DNA of 64,000 nt from Hyphomonas sp. L-53-1-40 (GTDB lineage Bacteria; Pseudomonadota; Alphaproteobacteria; Caulobacterales; Hyphomonadaceae). The translations under genes were made by a program, and so were the position numbers. Shown here in pieces: positions 1 to 8,855 of the stretch (the first letter of the stretch is position 1; the number at the start of each line of letters is the position of its first letter). The stretch lies in NCBI RefSeq assembly GCF_000682775.1, contig NZ_AWFI01000004.1, positions 23,342 through 87,341 on the forward strand. The letters are read 5' to 3'. A model generated the notes under the pieces. That model made no database searches. It saw only the letters and a list, made by a program, of their open reading frames with translations, and was not told where the DNA came from.

Positions 1-1
1 T

Positions 2-814
2 CTCGGCATTGGAGACGTCGTCGATGCCTCTGTCGACATTGGTGGCGACAGTGTGGTTGATGCCGATTTGGACGTGCTGGGCGATTCAGCTCTTGGTGAC
101 GTGTCCGATGCCGCCGCCAACGCAATTGACTACGCAACGCGTCAGGTCAACAGCGGCAATCAGAGTGCCACCCTCAACCTCCTCGGCGGTGCGATGGGTG
201 AAGTCACCGGCACGGCTGCGACAATCGGCAATTCCTATTCGATCGACTCGGTTGCCGACGCCGTCTCATCGGTCAACCAAGGCAATTCAGGTGCAGCCTA
301 TGCCAATGCCAATGTGAACATCGAGAATTCCGGTATCGCAACAGCGACGGCAGCTGCCATCGGCAATACTGCATCGGTCACGTCAGAAGCCAGCACACTC
401 GCAAGCCGCTCTACGCAATCGAACAGCGGATACATGACCACTCAGATGAATGCGACGATCAGTGATATAACTGAAGCCACCGCAACGGCGGCATCGATCG
501 GCAACTCGCTATCCGTTGAGATCCCGGGAAGCGGCAGTATGACTGCTCAACAGTACAATTCCGGTACGATGGTCGCCGAGTTGAATGGTCGTTTGGTTGG
601 CTTCGCTGACGGAACAGCCACCGCAGCTGCGATCGGCAATTCCGCATCGCTCACCAGCCTCAACTCGGATGTCGTGGGCAACGCCCTGACTCGCGTCAGA
701 CAGGCGAATTCTGGCCATCAGATTTCTGCACTTGCTGCCCAGGTGTCCCATGGTGCCGAGGCTGCTGCTACCGCAGCGTCCATCGGCAACACGGTGAACA
801 TTTCGGTTCAGTAG
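2..814 (+). CDS. repeat-rich surface/fibre-like protein, 5' partial
   Basis: This is the C-terminal 270 residues of a protein whose start lies left of the window; the frame is open from base 2. It holds five tandem units of about 45-50 residues, starting near bases 143, 277, 416, 550 and 701. Each unit has an NSG motif followed 20-30 residues later by a consensus close to ATATAAxIGNS. The sequence is rich in Ala, Ser, Thr, Asn and Gly, has no Cys, and ends just after the last repeat with NISVQ. Such spacing suggests a beta-solenoid or curlin-like extracellular protein. In stalked alphaproteobacteria the holdfast-anchor protein HfaD is a possible relative, but I cannot confirm that without the N-terminus and neighbours. 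A terminator follows. Confidence 0.7.
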   Translation, partial: LGIGDVVDASVDIGGDSVVDADLDVLGDSALGDVSDAAANAIDYATRQVNSGNQSATLNLLGGAMGEVTGTAATIGNSYSIDSVADAVSSVNQGNSGAAYANANVNIENSGIATATAAAIGNTASVTSEASTLASRSTQSNSGYMTTQMNATISDITEATATAASIGNSLSVEIPGSGSMTAQQYNSGTMVAELNGRLVGFADGTATAAAIGNSASLTSLNSDVVGNALTRVRQANSGHQISALAAQVSHGAEAAATAASIGNTVNISVQ

Positions 815-901
815 CTGCGGAAGAGGGCGCCGGGCGGCCGTCAGTCCCCCGAATGATCGTTCGGTGCCCTCATTTTTGGCCGGTTCACTCACCGGTCTCC
901 G

Positions 902-932
902 GGCCCGTCCGCTTTTGCGGCGGGCCTTTTTT
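902..932 (+). terminator. intrinsic terminator of the repeat-protein gene
   Basis: A GC-rich stem (GGCCCG, one bulged T, CCGC, paired with GCGGCGGGCC) closes a TTTT loop and is followed directly by six T residues. It lies 88 bases after the repeat-protein stop codon and points the same way. Confidence 0.9.
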
Positions 933-1151
933 CTTCGGTGAAGACTACGGTTTGGCGGTCTTGGCTTGCATGGAAAACCCTCCATTTGCGCTTTCTCGTA
1001 TTTGCATGGTTGAAAGTGCTGCTATCCGCGCATAGTCCAGCGTGGACAGGGGCTTTCGGCTATGACATAAGCCGCCCCTTCAGACAGGATTCACAGGGCG
1101 CCCGCGCGCATTTCTTGCGCCCGTGACCCAAGATTACGGATGATTGAACCG
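933..1151. other. non-coding leader region upstream of tig
   Basis: No convincing gene lies between the terminator and tig. An imperfect hairpin (GGGCGC at 1096-1101 with GCGCCC at 1117-1122, extended by CAC/GTG around one bulged A) sits shortly before the tig start and may lie in its leader. The tig promoter should be in this stretch, but I cannot assign -35/-10 elements with confidence. Confidence 0.4.
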
Positions 1152-2489
1152 ATGGAAGTTACCCAGACCAAGGCAGAAGGTCTTAGCCGCACGTTCGCCG
1201 TTAAAGTGCCGGCCTCGGAACTGCAGGCCAAACTCGACGAGCGGATTGAAGAAATCCGGCCGCAAATGAAGCTTAAGGGCTTCCGTCCGGGCAAGGTGCC
1301 CGCATCCCATGTCCGCAAGCTGTACGGCCAGGACCTGATGGGCGAGCTGATCAACAAGCTGGTCACCGAGACCAACCAGAAGGCGCTTGAAGACAATGAG
1401 CTGCGCCCGGCTGGCCAGCCAGACGTCCAGATCGATGGCGACATGGAAGCTGTGGTCAAGGGCCAGGCCGATCTGTCCTACAACATGAATGTCGACGTGA
1501 TGCCGGAATTCGAGCCGGCCGATGTGACCAAGCTAACCATCACGCGCCCCGTCGCGGACGTCGCTCAGGAACAGATCGACGAAGCGCTTGGCCGTATCGC
1601 CGAACAGAACACACAGTATGAACCGCGCGCCAAGACGGCGAAAGCCAAGGAAGGCGACGCAGTCGTCATGGATTTCGTGGGCAAGATCGATGGCGAAGCC
1701 TTTGAAGGCGGTAGCGCTGAGCAGCAGACACTGGTCATTGGTTCCGGCCAGTTCATCCCGGGCTTTGAAGACCAACTGGTCGGCGTGAAGGCGGGTGACG
1801 AAAAAGACGTGACCGTAACGTTTCCGGAAGAGTACGGCGCCGCTGACCTTGCCGGCAAGGAAGCTGTCTTCGAAGTGAAAGTGCACGAAGTTCGTGCGCC
1901 GAAAACGGCTGAACTCGATGACGAGTTTGCCAAAGGTCTCGGTCTTGAGAGCTTGGAGCAGCTTACAGGTCTGGTGAAAGACCAGTTGAAAGCAGAGCAT
2001 GACGGTGCGTCCCGCGCCAAAGCCAAGCGTAACCTGCTTGACCAGCTGGATGAGGCTCACAGCTTCGACCTGCCGCCGAACATGGTGGAGCAGGAGTTCA
2101 ATCAGATCTGGCAGCAGCTGCAGTCGGAAATGGATGCAGGCCGCACGGCTGACGAAGACAAGGACAAGTCCGAAGACGAACTCAAGGAAGAGTATCGCAA
2201 GATCGCAGAGCGTCGCGTGCGCCTCGGTCTGGTCCTCGCCGAGATCGGCCGCGTGGCGGATGTTCGCATTTCCGAGCAGGAAGTGAACCAGGCTCTGGTC
2301 CGCGAAGCACGCCAGTATCCAGGTCAGGAAACGCAGGTTGTGGAATTCTTCCGCAACAATCCGGGCGCAATGGCCCAGCTGCGCGCACCGATCTACGAAG
2401 ACAAGGTCGTCGACCATATTCTGGAAGTCGCTGAAATCACCGAGGAAACGGTGTCCCGCGAAGACCTGTTCAAGGAAGAAGACGAGTAG
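1152..2489 (+). CDS. tig: trigger factor, ribosome-associated chaperone/PPIase
   Basis: Trigger factor binds beside the ribosome exit tunnel and shields nascent chains. The N-terminal ribosome-binding domain has the signature GFRPGKVP near residue 46. An FKBP-type prolyl isomerase domain follows at about 160-245, with GDAVVMDFVG and FIPGFEDQL, and then the helical C-terminal chaperone domain. The product is about 445 residues, normal for the family. I chose ATG 1152 because MEVTQTKAEGL matches family N-termini; an in-frame ATG at 1140 would add four residues. In many bacteria tig precedes clpP-clpX-lon, but here it stands alone with its own terminator. Confidence 0.95.
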   Translation: MEVTQTKAEGLSRTFAVKVPASELQAKLDERIEEIRPQMKLKGFRPGKVPASHVRKLYGQDLMGELINKLVTETNQKALEDNELRPAGQPDVQIDGDMEAVVKGQADLSYNMNVDVMPEFEPADVTKLTITRPVADVAQEQIDEALGRIAEQNTQYEPRAKTAKAKEGDAVVMDFVGKIDGEAFEGGSAEQQTLVIGSGQFIPGFEDQLVGVKAGDEKDVTVTFPEEYGAADLAGKEAVFEVKVHEVRAPKTAELDDEFAKGLGLESLEQLTGLVKDQLKAEHDGASRAKAKRNLLDQLDEAHSFDLPPNMVEQEFNQIWQQLQSEMDAGRTADEDKDKSEDELKEEYRKIAERRVRLGLVLAEIGRVADVRISEQEVNQALVREARQYPGQETQVVEFFRNNPGAMAQLRAPIYEDKVVDHILEVAEITEETVSREDLFKEEDE

Positions 2490-2517
2490 TCTTCACACCA
2501 GTAGACGAATTCAGACG

Positions 2518-2546
2518 AAAGCCGGTCCGCAGGGGCCGGCTTTTTT
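2518..2546 (+). terminator. intrinsic terminator of tig
   Basis: GCCGG (2521-2525) pairs with CCGGC (2536-2540), flanked by AAA on the left and a run of six T on the right. It begins 29 bases after the tig stop codon. Confidence 0.9.
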
Positions 2547-2630
2547 CATGCGGCGAACCCCAATAGGTAAACTGGATGTTAACCGCATACCGCGAGTTTG
2601 TATCGAATCGAAAACAAGAGGCATCAGAAG

Positions 2631-3791
2631 ATGAGCGTCCAGAGTATTCGCCCACAACTGAACGAACAGGACATCCACAGACTGATCAAGGGTGAAACAC
2701 CCGAAGATCGGGCATCGGTTGCCCATCGGTTGTGTCGCCGGATCGCTCTGGATGTGCTGAGTGATTCCGAGCGCGAATATGCACAGGAAATCATGGGAAT
2801 ACTCGCGGATGATGCAGCGGACCTGGTGCGGCGCACCTTGTCTGTCACGCTACGAAACTCTCCGATTTTGCCACGAGAAATCGCCTTGAAGCTGGCGCAG
2901 GATATCGAGGCTGTAGCCATTCCCGTACTGCAGGACTCGCCGGTGTTTACCGAAGAGGATCTGATTGAACTTGTCCTGTCCGTCACCGCGGCGAAGCAGG
3001 CCGCAATTGCCAATCGTGAAACCCTGTCGACGACACTGACAGACGTGATTTCCGAGCATGGAACGGTTGAGGCCGTGCGGATGTTGTCCGCAAATGAGGG
3101 GGCGGAGTTTACGGACGCCGCTTATGAAAACTCGATCCGCCGGTTTGGGTCTGATGAGGATGTGCAAAAGGGCTTTATCAGTCGCGAATACATTCCCACC
3201 CATATCGCCGAAAAGATGGTTTCGCTGGTTTCTGGCCAGTTGTTTGACCTGCTGGTCAATCGCCACGAGCTTCCGGCACAAATGGCGATCGATCTCGCCT
3301 CGGCATCGCGTGAGCGGGCAACGATTGATCTGGTAGAGCAGGCGGGGCGAACTTATGATTTGCCGCGTTTCGTCTCGCAACTGCACCTGAATGGGCGGTT
3401 GACCCATTCACTGATCATGCGGGCGCTCTGCTGTGGCCAGATGCCGTTCGTTGAGCATTCGCTGGCGGAATTGTCTGGTGTGGGCCACCAGCGCGTTTGG
3501 TTGATGATCCATGATGCGGGCCCGTTGGGGCTACAGGCTGTATTCGATAGAGCCGGTATGCCCCGGAAAATGCTGCCCGCGTTCCGGGCCGCTGTGAATG
3601 TTTTCCATGAGACAACGCATGACGGTGGGCCAAATGATCGGGCCCGATTCCGCGCGCGCATGATCGAACGTGTATTGACCCAGTTCCAGGCCATCCCGAA
3701 GGAAGACCTCGACTATCTGCTTGAGAAACTGGACTATTATTCGGAAATGGCGGCGATGGACGAAGCCAGCGGAACAGTAGATGTCGCCTAG
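2631..3791 (+). CDS. DUF2336 domain-containing protein
   Basis: The product has 386 residues, is soluble and mostly helical, with no signal peptide or membrane segment. Its layout (PEDRASVAHRLC, then repeated helical units with LPREIALKLAQD and AYENSIRRFG) fits the DUF2336 family, which is common in alphaproteobacteria and built of HEAT-like helices. Function is unknown. ATG 2631 is preferred to an in-frame codon at 2598 because AGAGG lies ten bases upstream. It converges on the EAL-like gene and shares the CTAG at 3788-3791 with it, so both stop codons overlap. Confidence 0.8.
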   Translation: MSVQSIRPQLNEQDIHRLIKGETPEDRASVAHRLCRRIALDVLSDSEREYAQEIMGILADDAADLVRRTLSVTLRNSPILPREIALKLAQDIEAVAIPVLQDSPVFTEEDLIELVLSVTAAKQAAIANRETLSTTLTDVISEHGTVEAVRMLSANEGAEFTDAAYENSIRRFGSDEDVQKGFISREYIPTHIAEKMVSLVSGQLFDLLVNRHELPAQMAIDLASASRERATIDLVEQAGRTYDLPRFVSQLHLNGRLTHSLIMRALCCGQMPFVEHSLAELSGVGHQRVWLMIHDAGPLGLQAVFDRAGMPRKMLPAFRAAVNVFHETTHDGGPNDRARFRARMIERVLTQFQAIPKEDLDYLLEKLDYYSEMAAMDEASGTVDVA

Positions 3792-4465
3792 CAGTCGGTG
3801 CGCATTCGGACGCCCGCCTGGACTCCCAGACTGTCGAAAAATGCTCCATCACGCCAATTCGCCTTGTCGGCAATGACGAGAATACCGGCGGCGCTGGCAG
3901 ATTCGCACAAATCCATCAGCTCTTCATTGATTTGCAGTTCTCGGGCATCCACTCGGATACTATCGATCATCAGGCCAAGACCATCGCGCAGTTGGGTCTG
4001 CCACGATTTACGCATATCGATTGATACGCGAAAGCCGCGCTTGCGGAGACTTGCCACGCTGTGGATCGCGTCCGTGCGCCCATCGGCGAAGACAGAATCC
4101 TGGAATTCGAGACTGATTTCTTGTTGGCAGAGGGTCGTTCGGCGGATCGCGGCATCACAGCCTACAGCTGTGTTGTCATCCCCAAGCGCTGCTGCCGGGG
4201 CCGGCACAATGATTGGGCGCATCCGATTGTCAAATGTATGCGCCGCGCTGGCGACTTCGAGAAGACGATCAGCAAGCCATTTGGCTGGGCCTGTTGCTGA
4301 CTGGGAAGCGGCCGGGCCGAAGGCGGCCTTCTCTTCATACCGCTTGGACATCTCGCAGACCGTACCAAATGAGGTACCGTCGAGCACATGCATGACAGGC
4401 TGGAAGCGGAGATGGACCTTCTGTCCACTGTGGGCGACAACTTTCGTTTGAAGCAATTCCCGCAT
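3788..4465 (-). CDS. degenerate EAL-fold protein, probably catalytically inactive
   Basis: The 225-residue product follows the outline of a cyclic-di-GMP phosphodiesterase (EAL) domain: LRFQPVMHVLDG (matching the family yQPIvdl start), then EISLEFQDSVF (family lEitE), LRKRGFRVSIDM (Lr..GfriaiDDFG), IDSIRVDARE (iDylKiD) and ILVIADKANW (viaEgVE). The diagnostic EAL triplet is replaced (SFGTVCEMSKRY), the DDFG pair reads DMRK and the late Glu is Lys, so metal binding and hydrolysis look lost. It may act as a nucleotide sensor or protein-interaction module. ATG 4465 has GGGAAGA upstream; GTG 4468 is an alternative. Confidence 0.6.
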   Translation of the reverse strand: MRELLQTKVVAHSGQKVHLRFQPVMHVLDGTSFGTVCEMSKRYEEKAAFGPAASQSATGPAKWLADRLLEVASAAHTFDNRMRPIIVPAPAAALGDDNTAVGCDAAIRRTTLCQQEISLEFQDSVFADGRTDAIHSVASLRKRGFRVSIDMRKSWQTQLRDGLGLMIDSIRVDARELQINEELMDLCESASAAGILVIADKANWRDGAFFDSLGVQAGVRMRTDC

Positions 4466-4585
4466 CACTCTTCCCGTCTTTCTGACCGTGCCTATTGCCT
4501 TCCCTAAGGGAGAGGATTGAAGATCACGCGCAGAAATCCGTTAGGATTTTGAGGAAATTTGACAGAAAAATACGGGACCATAACA

Positions 4586-5389
4586 ATGACAACACAGCCC
4601 GACGCACCAAGACTCTCGGCCACAGTGCTCATCGTTCGAGATGGAGCAAACATCCCCGAAGTGCTGATGGTGAAACGCCACTATCAGATCGACTTTGCGG
4701 CGGGGGCGCTCGTCTTCCCGGGCGGCAAGGCGAATGCAGAAGATGCCAGTGCGGATTGGGATCCTTACACTGATGGCGATTTCGGGCCGGTGCAGCAGGA
4801 TGCCCGTATCGCAGCGGTGCGCGAGGCGTATGAGGAGTCTGGCCTGTTGCTGGCGCGCCCGCGGGGGCAGCGCGGAACCAATCAGCCGCTTGTCGGACCG
4901 GACATGGCGGAAAAACTGGACCCTTTTCGTTCAGCTGTGGATCGGGGTGAGCAGAGCTTCCTTGAACTTGTCCGCGACAATGATCTTGTGCTTGCCCTCG
5001 ATAGTCTTGTTTATTTCGGACACTGGATCACGCCCGACATGATGCCTAAACGCTTTGATACGCACTTCTATGTTGCACCGGCGCCGCCAGATCAGATTGC
5101 TGCCCATGACGGCCGCGAGACAACGGATTCTGTCTGGATAGGGGCGCAGGCCGCACTGGACGCAGAAGAATCAGGTGAGGCGATCATCATCTTCCCGACC
5201 CGGATGAATCTGAAAAAGCTCGCTACGGCCAGTTCCGTGGCCGATGCGGTCGAGCGATTTGGCCGCGAAACCGTTATAACCGTCAAACCGCAGCAGTCAG
5301 AGACACCCGAAGGCGAGCCGTGTCTGATCATTCCAGACGTGGAGGGGTACGGCCAGACCGTTGAGCTGCTGTCCCGCGTAAACGTCTAG
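4586..5389 (+). CDS. NUDIX hydrolase, NUDT19/CoA-diphosphatase-like
   Basis: The product has 267 residues. The NUDIX signature is split: FPGGK near residue 48 is separated by a roughly 30-residue insertion from the catalytic helix [12 protein letters not shown] (REUxEExGU, metal-binding glutamates). A stretched box of this kind is typical of the NUDT19/acyl-CoA diphosphatase branch, which cleaves CoA or acyl-CoA to phosphopantetheine and 3',5'-ADP. The exact substrate cannot be read from sequence. ATG 4586 is favoured over TTG 4559. It converges with hslU through a shared CTAG (5386-5389). Confidence 0.8.
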   Translation: MTTQPDAPRLSATVLIVRDGANIPEVLMVKRHYQIDFAAGALVFPGGKANAEDASADWDPYTDGDFGPVQQDARIAAVREAYEESGLLLARPRGQRGTNQPLVGPDMAEKLDPFRSAVDRGEQSFLELVRDNDLVLALDSLVYFGHWITPDMMPKRFDTHFYVAPAPPDQIAAHDGRETTDSVWIGAQAALDAEESGEAIIIFPTRMNLKKLATASSVADAVERFGRETVITVKPQQSETPEGEPCLIIPDVEGYGQTVELLSRVNV

Positions 5390-6690
5390 AGAATGAATTT
5401 CGAGAGGTCGGCATCTCCAGCCAGGCTCTCGACACGCTCATTCACATAGTCGGGCGTGATCGTGAAGGTCTCGCCTGACTTGTCGGGCGCCTCGAAGCTG
5501 ATTTCGTCCAGCAGGCGCTCCAGGACTGTTTGTAGGCGACGTGCACCGATATTTTCCACGCTGCTGTTCACGGCCTCGGCAAGATCGGCAAGGCGGTCGA
5601 TGGCAGCGTCTTCGAATTCCAGTGTGACGCCTTCAGCTTCCATCAGGGCTTGATACTGGCGGATCAGGCTGGCTTCGGGCTCTACCAGAATACGACGTAA
5701 ATCATCCCGTGTCAGAGCGTCGAGTTCGACGCGGATGGGGAGGCGCCCCTGCAGTTCGGGCAGGAGGTCAGACGGTTTCGAAACGTGAAACGCGCCGGAA
5801 GCAATAAAGAGTATATGGTCGGTCTTGATGGCGCCACGCTTGGTGCTGACGGTCGTGCCCTCGATCAGGGGCAAGAGGTCACGTTGAACGCCTTCGCGGC
5901 TGACATCAGCGCCGCCGCGGCCTTGTTTGGCGGCAACTTTGTCAATCTCATCCAGGAAGACGATCCCATCCTCTTCGACCGCATGAACGGCTTCCCGGAC
6001 AATCGCGTCTTCGTCCAGCAGCCGATCAGCTTCTTCGTCGATCAAGGGTTGGTAGGCTTCCTTGACCGTCGTTCGCACACGTTTCGTGCGCCCACCCATG
6101 GCTTTGCCCAGCATGTCGGAGAGATTGATCATGCCCATGGAGCCGCCTTGGCCCGGAATATCCATCATCTGCATAGGGCTGCTGGTTTCCGCGATGTCGA
6201 GATCGACCGGCTTGTCGTCGAGTTCTCCGGCGCGGAGTTTGGTGCGAAATACTTCGCGTGTGGAGGACTGGGCTTCTTCGCCGACCAGCGCATCGAGTAA
6301 ACGTTCTTCGGCTGCGTCTTGCGCCTGAGCCGCAACGCCCTCGCGTTTTTGTTCGCGGATCATCGAAATGGACGCCTCGACAAGATCGCGGATGATCTGT
6401 TCCACATCGCGCCCGACATAGCCGACTTCCGTGAACTTTGTGGCTTCAACTTTCAGGAAGGGCGCATTGGCAAGTCGGGCAAGACGACGAGACACTTCGG
6501 TTTTGCCGACCCCCGTGGGTCCGATCATCAGGATATTTTTCGGCGTGATCTCGGACCGGATCGAGTCGGGCGCCTGTTTCCGGCGCCAGCGATTGCGAAG
6601 TGCTATGGCAACCGCGCGCTTTGCGCCAGTCTGCCCAACGATGTGGCGATCAAGTTCTGCGACAATTTCGCGGGGAGTAAGGTCTTTCAT
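5386..6690 (-). CDS. hslU: ATP-dependent protease ATPase subunit HslU
   Basis: HslU is the hexameric AAA+ unfoldase that feeds proteins to the HslV peptidase in the cytoplasm. Visible motifs are Walker A GPTGVGKT (residues 57-64), the intermediate domain, Walker B IVFLDEID, sensor and arginine-finger region [15 protein letters not shown], and the C-terminal LSKFIL tail that inserts into HslV. The length of 434 is standard. GGAAG lies before ATG 6690. hslV is upstream on the same strand with a gap of about 60 bases, so the two form an hslVU operon. Confidence 0.97.
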   Translation of the reverse strand: MKDLTPREIVAELDRHIVGQTGAKRAVAIALRNRWRRKQAPDSIRSEITPKNILMIGPTGVGKTEVSRRLARLANAPFLKVEATKFTEVGYVGRDVEQIIRDLVEASISMIREQKREGVAAQAQDAAEERLLDALVGEEAQSSTREVFRTKLRAGELDDKPVDLDIAETSSPMQMMDIPGQGGSMGMINLSDMLGKAMGGRTKRVRTTVKEAYQPLIDEEADRLLDEDAIVREAVHAVEEDGIVFLDEIDKVAAKQGRGGADVSREGVQRDLLPLIEGTTVSTKRGAIKTDHILFIASGAFHVSKPSDLLPELQGRLPIRVELDALTRDDLRRILVEPEASLIRQYQALMEAEGVTLEFEDAAIDRLADLAEAVNSSVENIGARRLQTVLERLLDEISFEAPDKSGETFTITPDYVNERVESLAGDADLSKFIL

Positions 6691-6752
6691 CAGGACTTCC
6701 GAACAGGGTCTGGCGCTTGGCCAGTGTGGAACAAGGCGCGAAATGCGTGAAC

Positions 6753-7310
6753 CTAAAGGTCCAGCGTTTCCAGCGTGAAATGGCTATTGGTGTAGACGCA
6801 GATATCGGCAGCAATCTGCATTGCTTTGCGGCCAATCTCTTCTGAGTCATCCTCGTAATCGTAAAGGCCGCGGGCCGCAGCCAGAGCGTAATTCCCGCCA
6901 GACCCGACAGCAACGACATTGTGCTCAGGTTCCAACACGTCACCGGCGCCCGTGATAACGAGCGTCGATTCCTTGTCGGCTACGATCAGTAAGGCTTCGA
7001 GTTTTTGAAGATATTTCTCGGTACGCCAATCCTTGGCAAGTTCAACGGCAGCGCGTTGGAGTTGGCCGGGATGACGCTCCAATTTGGCCTCAAGCCTCTC
7101 AAACAGGGTGAAAGCGTCCGCAGTTGCGCCGGCGAATCCCGCGAGAATGTCTCCGCCAGCGATTCGACGGACCTTGCGGGCGTTGCCTTTCATGATGGTC
7201 TGACCCATCGAAACCTGCCCATCGCTGAGCATGACGAGTTTTCGGCCCTTCCGGACGGCGAGAATGGTAGTGCCATGCCAAATGGCGGAGTTGTCAGTGT
7301 CGTGCGTCAT
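6753..7310 (-). CDS. hslV: ATP-dependent protease peptidase subunit HslV
   Basis: HslV is the proteasome-like threonine peptidase of the HslUV complex. The catalytic Thr lies in the motif [11 protein letters not shown] and becomes N-terminal after removal of a short propeptide; GDGQ is replaced by [10 protein letters not shown] and KVRR follows. The product is about 185 residues with the ATG at 7310, matching alphaproteobacterial homologues that carry an N-terminal extension. An in-frame GTG at 7373 would add 21 residues that look non-conserved; the ribosome-binding site is weak for both. It lies divergently from pstC. Confidence 0.93.
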   Translation of the reverse strand: MTHDTDNSAIWHGTTILAVRKGRKLVMLSDGQVSMGQTIMKGNARKVRRIAGGDILAGFAGATADAFTLFERLEAKLERHPGQLQRAAVELAKDWRTEKYLQKLEALLIVADKESTLVITGAGDVLEPEHNVVAVGSGGNYALAAARGLYDYEDDSEEIGRKAMQIAADICVYTNSHFTLETLDL

Positions 7311-7379
7311 GGCAAATGATGTGGCCGATCCGTGCTGTCTGTTCAAGAGAGGACCTGTTACATGAATTTCCACAGAGAT

Positions 7380-7397
7380 ATGTCATATAAGTGTAGC
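7380..7397 (+). promoter_or_regulatory. candidate Pho box upstream of pstC
   Basis: Two TGTCA-like half-sites (ATGTCAT at 7380-7386 and GTGTAGC at 7391-7397) are separated by the AT-rich ATAA. This is the 18-base layout of a PhoB site. The first half matches the consensus CTGTCAT at six of seven positions; the second is weaker. It lies 42 bases before the pstC start, in front of an operon that encodes PhoB itself. Confidence 0.5.
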
Positions 7398-7439
7398 TTT
7401 GCCCGGCTATTCGGGCGCGGATGGAAGGGAACCGCCTGA

Positions 7440-8855
7440 ATGGTGCAACAGCTCGGCCAACTACCTATGGGATGGTTGCTGACCGCGCTGATAGTCTTCG
7501 TGGTCACGACCGGATTTTCTGTGGGGCGAATACGCGCTGAGCGGTATCTGGTGTCGGGCCGACACAAATTTCATTCACGTGGAAATTATCACGGCTATTA
7601 TGTTGCAATGTGGGGTCTGCTGCCCACACTGTTCATCGCCTCGGCCTATATCCTGTTTTCACGCGCGGCCATCTTCGGATGGCTGGACAGCGAGTTGCCG
7701 GAGGGTTTCCGCCAGTTTTCCAAGGCTGAGCTTCAGTCCTATTTGGAGGCTGTCTCGGCGGCGGCGCGGACCGGTGGCTATTCTGGCGCAGACCGCATAT
7801 TTGCGACGGTCACGAACCGCTACCTCGAATTGTCTGGCAGTCTGAATGGTGCCACGCTGGGGGCGATGGTTCTGGCTGCGATTGGTGGTATCGCCTATGC
7901 GCGTCGCCAGGTCGCTCCAGCTTTTCGGGCCCGGCTCAAAGTGGAGCGTGGGGCAGAAGCATTCCTGTTCGTGTGCGCGGCCATCGCGATCGCCACCACA
8001 GTCGGCATCGTTGCTTCTCTTCTCTATGAGAGCGTACGTTTTTTTGCTCAGGTGCCGATAACCGACTTCCTGTTTGGCACGCGGTGGAACGCGCAAACGA
8101 GCGCAGAATTTGGCGCACTTCCACTTTTCTTCGGCACGTTCATGATTGCATTGATCGCGATGCTGGTGGCGGCCCCGATCGGGTTGTTCGCCGCCATATT
8201 CCTGTCGGAATATGCCTCCCCGCGCGTTCGGCGGTACACGAAGCCGTTGCTGGAGATGCTCGCCGGCATTCCGACGGTTGTATATGGTTTCTTTGCGCTT
8301 CTGGTCATTGCGCCCGGCGTGAGGGCGGCCGCACTCGGGATCAACAGCTTGTTGATCAATATTGGCATCACGTCCGAACCTTTGCTGGCAGCACAACCGA
8401 CAAGCGCCCTGGCGGCGGGATTGGTCATGGGCGTCATGGTCATTCCATTTGTGTCATCCTTGTCGGATGACGTGATCAATGCCGTGCCGCAAACTTTGCG
8501 TGATGCTGCGTTCGCTATGGGGGCAACCAAGTCGGAGACGATCAAGCAGATCATCTTGCCGGCCGCCTTGCCGGGTATTGTCGCGTCCATGCTGCTGGCC
8601 GTTTCCCGAGCCATAGGCGAAACCATGATTGTTGTTATGGCGGCAGGTCAGCGGGCACGCATTTCTTTCGATCCGTCGACGGATTTAACGACAATTACGG
8701 TCCAGATCGTGGCGCTTCTGACGGGCGAGACGCAGTTCGACAGTCCGAAGACCCTGTCTGCCTTTGCGCTGGGGCTTGTCCTGTTTGTCGTCACGCTCGG
8801 CTTTAACCTGATCGCACTCCGGGTCGTTCAGCGATACAGAGAGAAATATGAGTAG
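7440..8855 (+). CDS. pstC: phosphate ABC transporter permease PstC
   Basis: PstC is an inner-membrane permease of the high-affinity phosphate importer. At 471 residues it is longer than the E. coli protein because it has an N-terminal membrane helix (about 8-28), a second helix, and a loop before the canonical permease core. The core holds the permease-type EAA loop region (TLRDAAFAMGATKSETIKQIILPAALPGI). AAGGGA precedes the ATG. The next gene, pstA, overlaps it by eight bases, indicating translational coupling. No pstS lies nearby. Confidence 0.95.
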   Translation: MVQQLGQLPMGWLLTALIVFVVTTGFSVGRIRAERYLVSGRHKFHSRGNYHGYYVAMWGLLPTLFIASAYILFSRAAIFGWLDSELPEGFRQFSKAELQSYLEAVSAAARTGGYSGADRIFATVTNRYLELSGSLNGATLGAMVLAAIGGIAYARRQVAPAFRARLKVERGAEAFLFVCAAIAIATTVGIVASLLYESVRFFAQVPITDFLFGTRWNAQTSAEFGALPLFFGTFMIALIAMLVAAPIGLFAAIFLSEYASPRVRRYTKPLLEMLAGIPTVVYGFFALLVIAPGVRAAALGINSLLINIGITSEPLLAAQPTSALAAGLVMGVMVIPFVSSLSDDVINAVPQTLRDAAFAMGATKSETIKQIILPAALPGIVASMLLAVSRAIGETMIVVMAAGQRARISFDPSTDLTTITVQIVALLTGETQFDSPKTLSAFALGLVLFVVTLGFNLIALRVVQRYREKYE

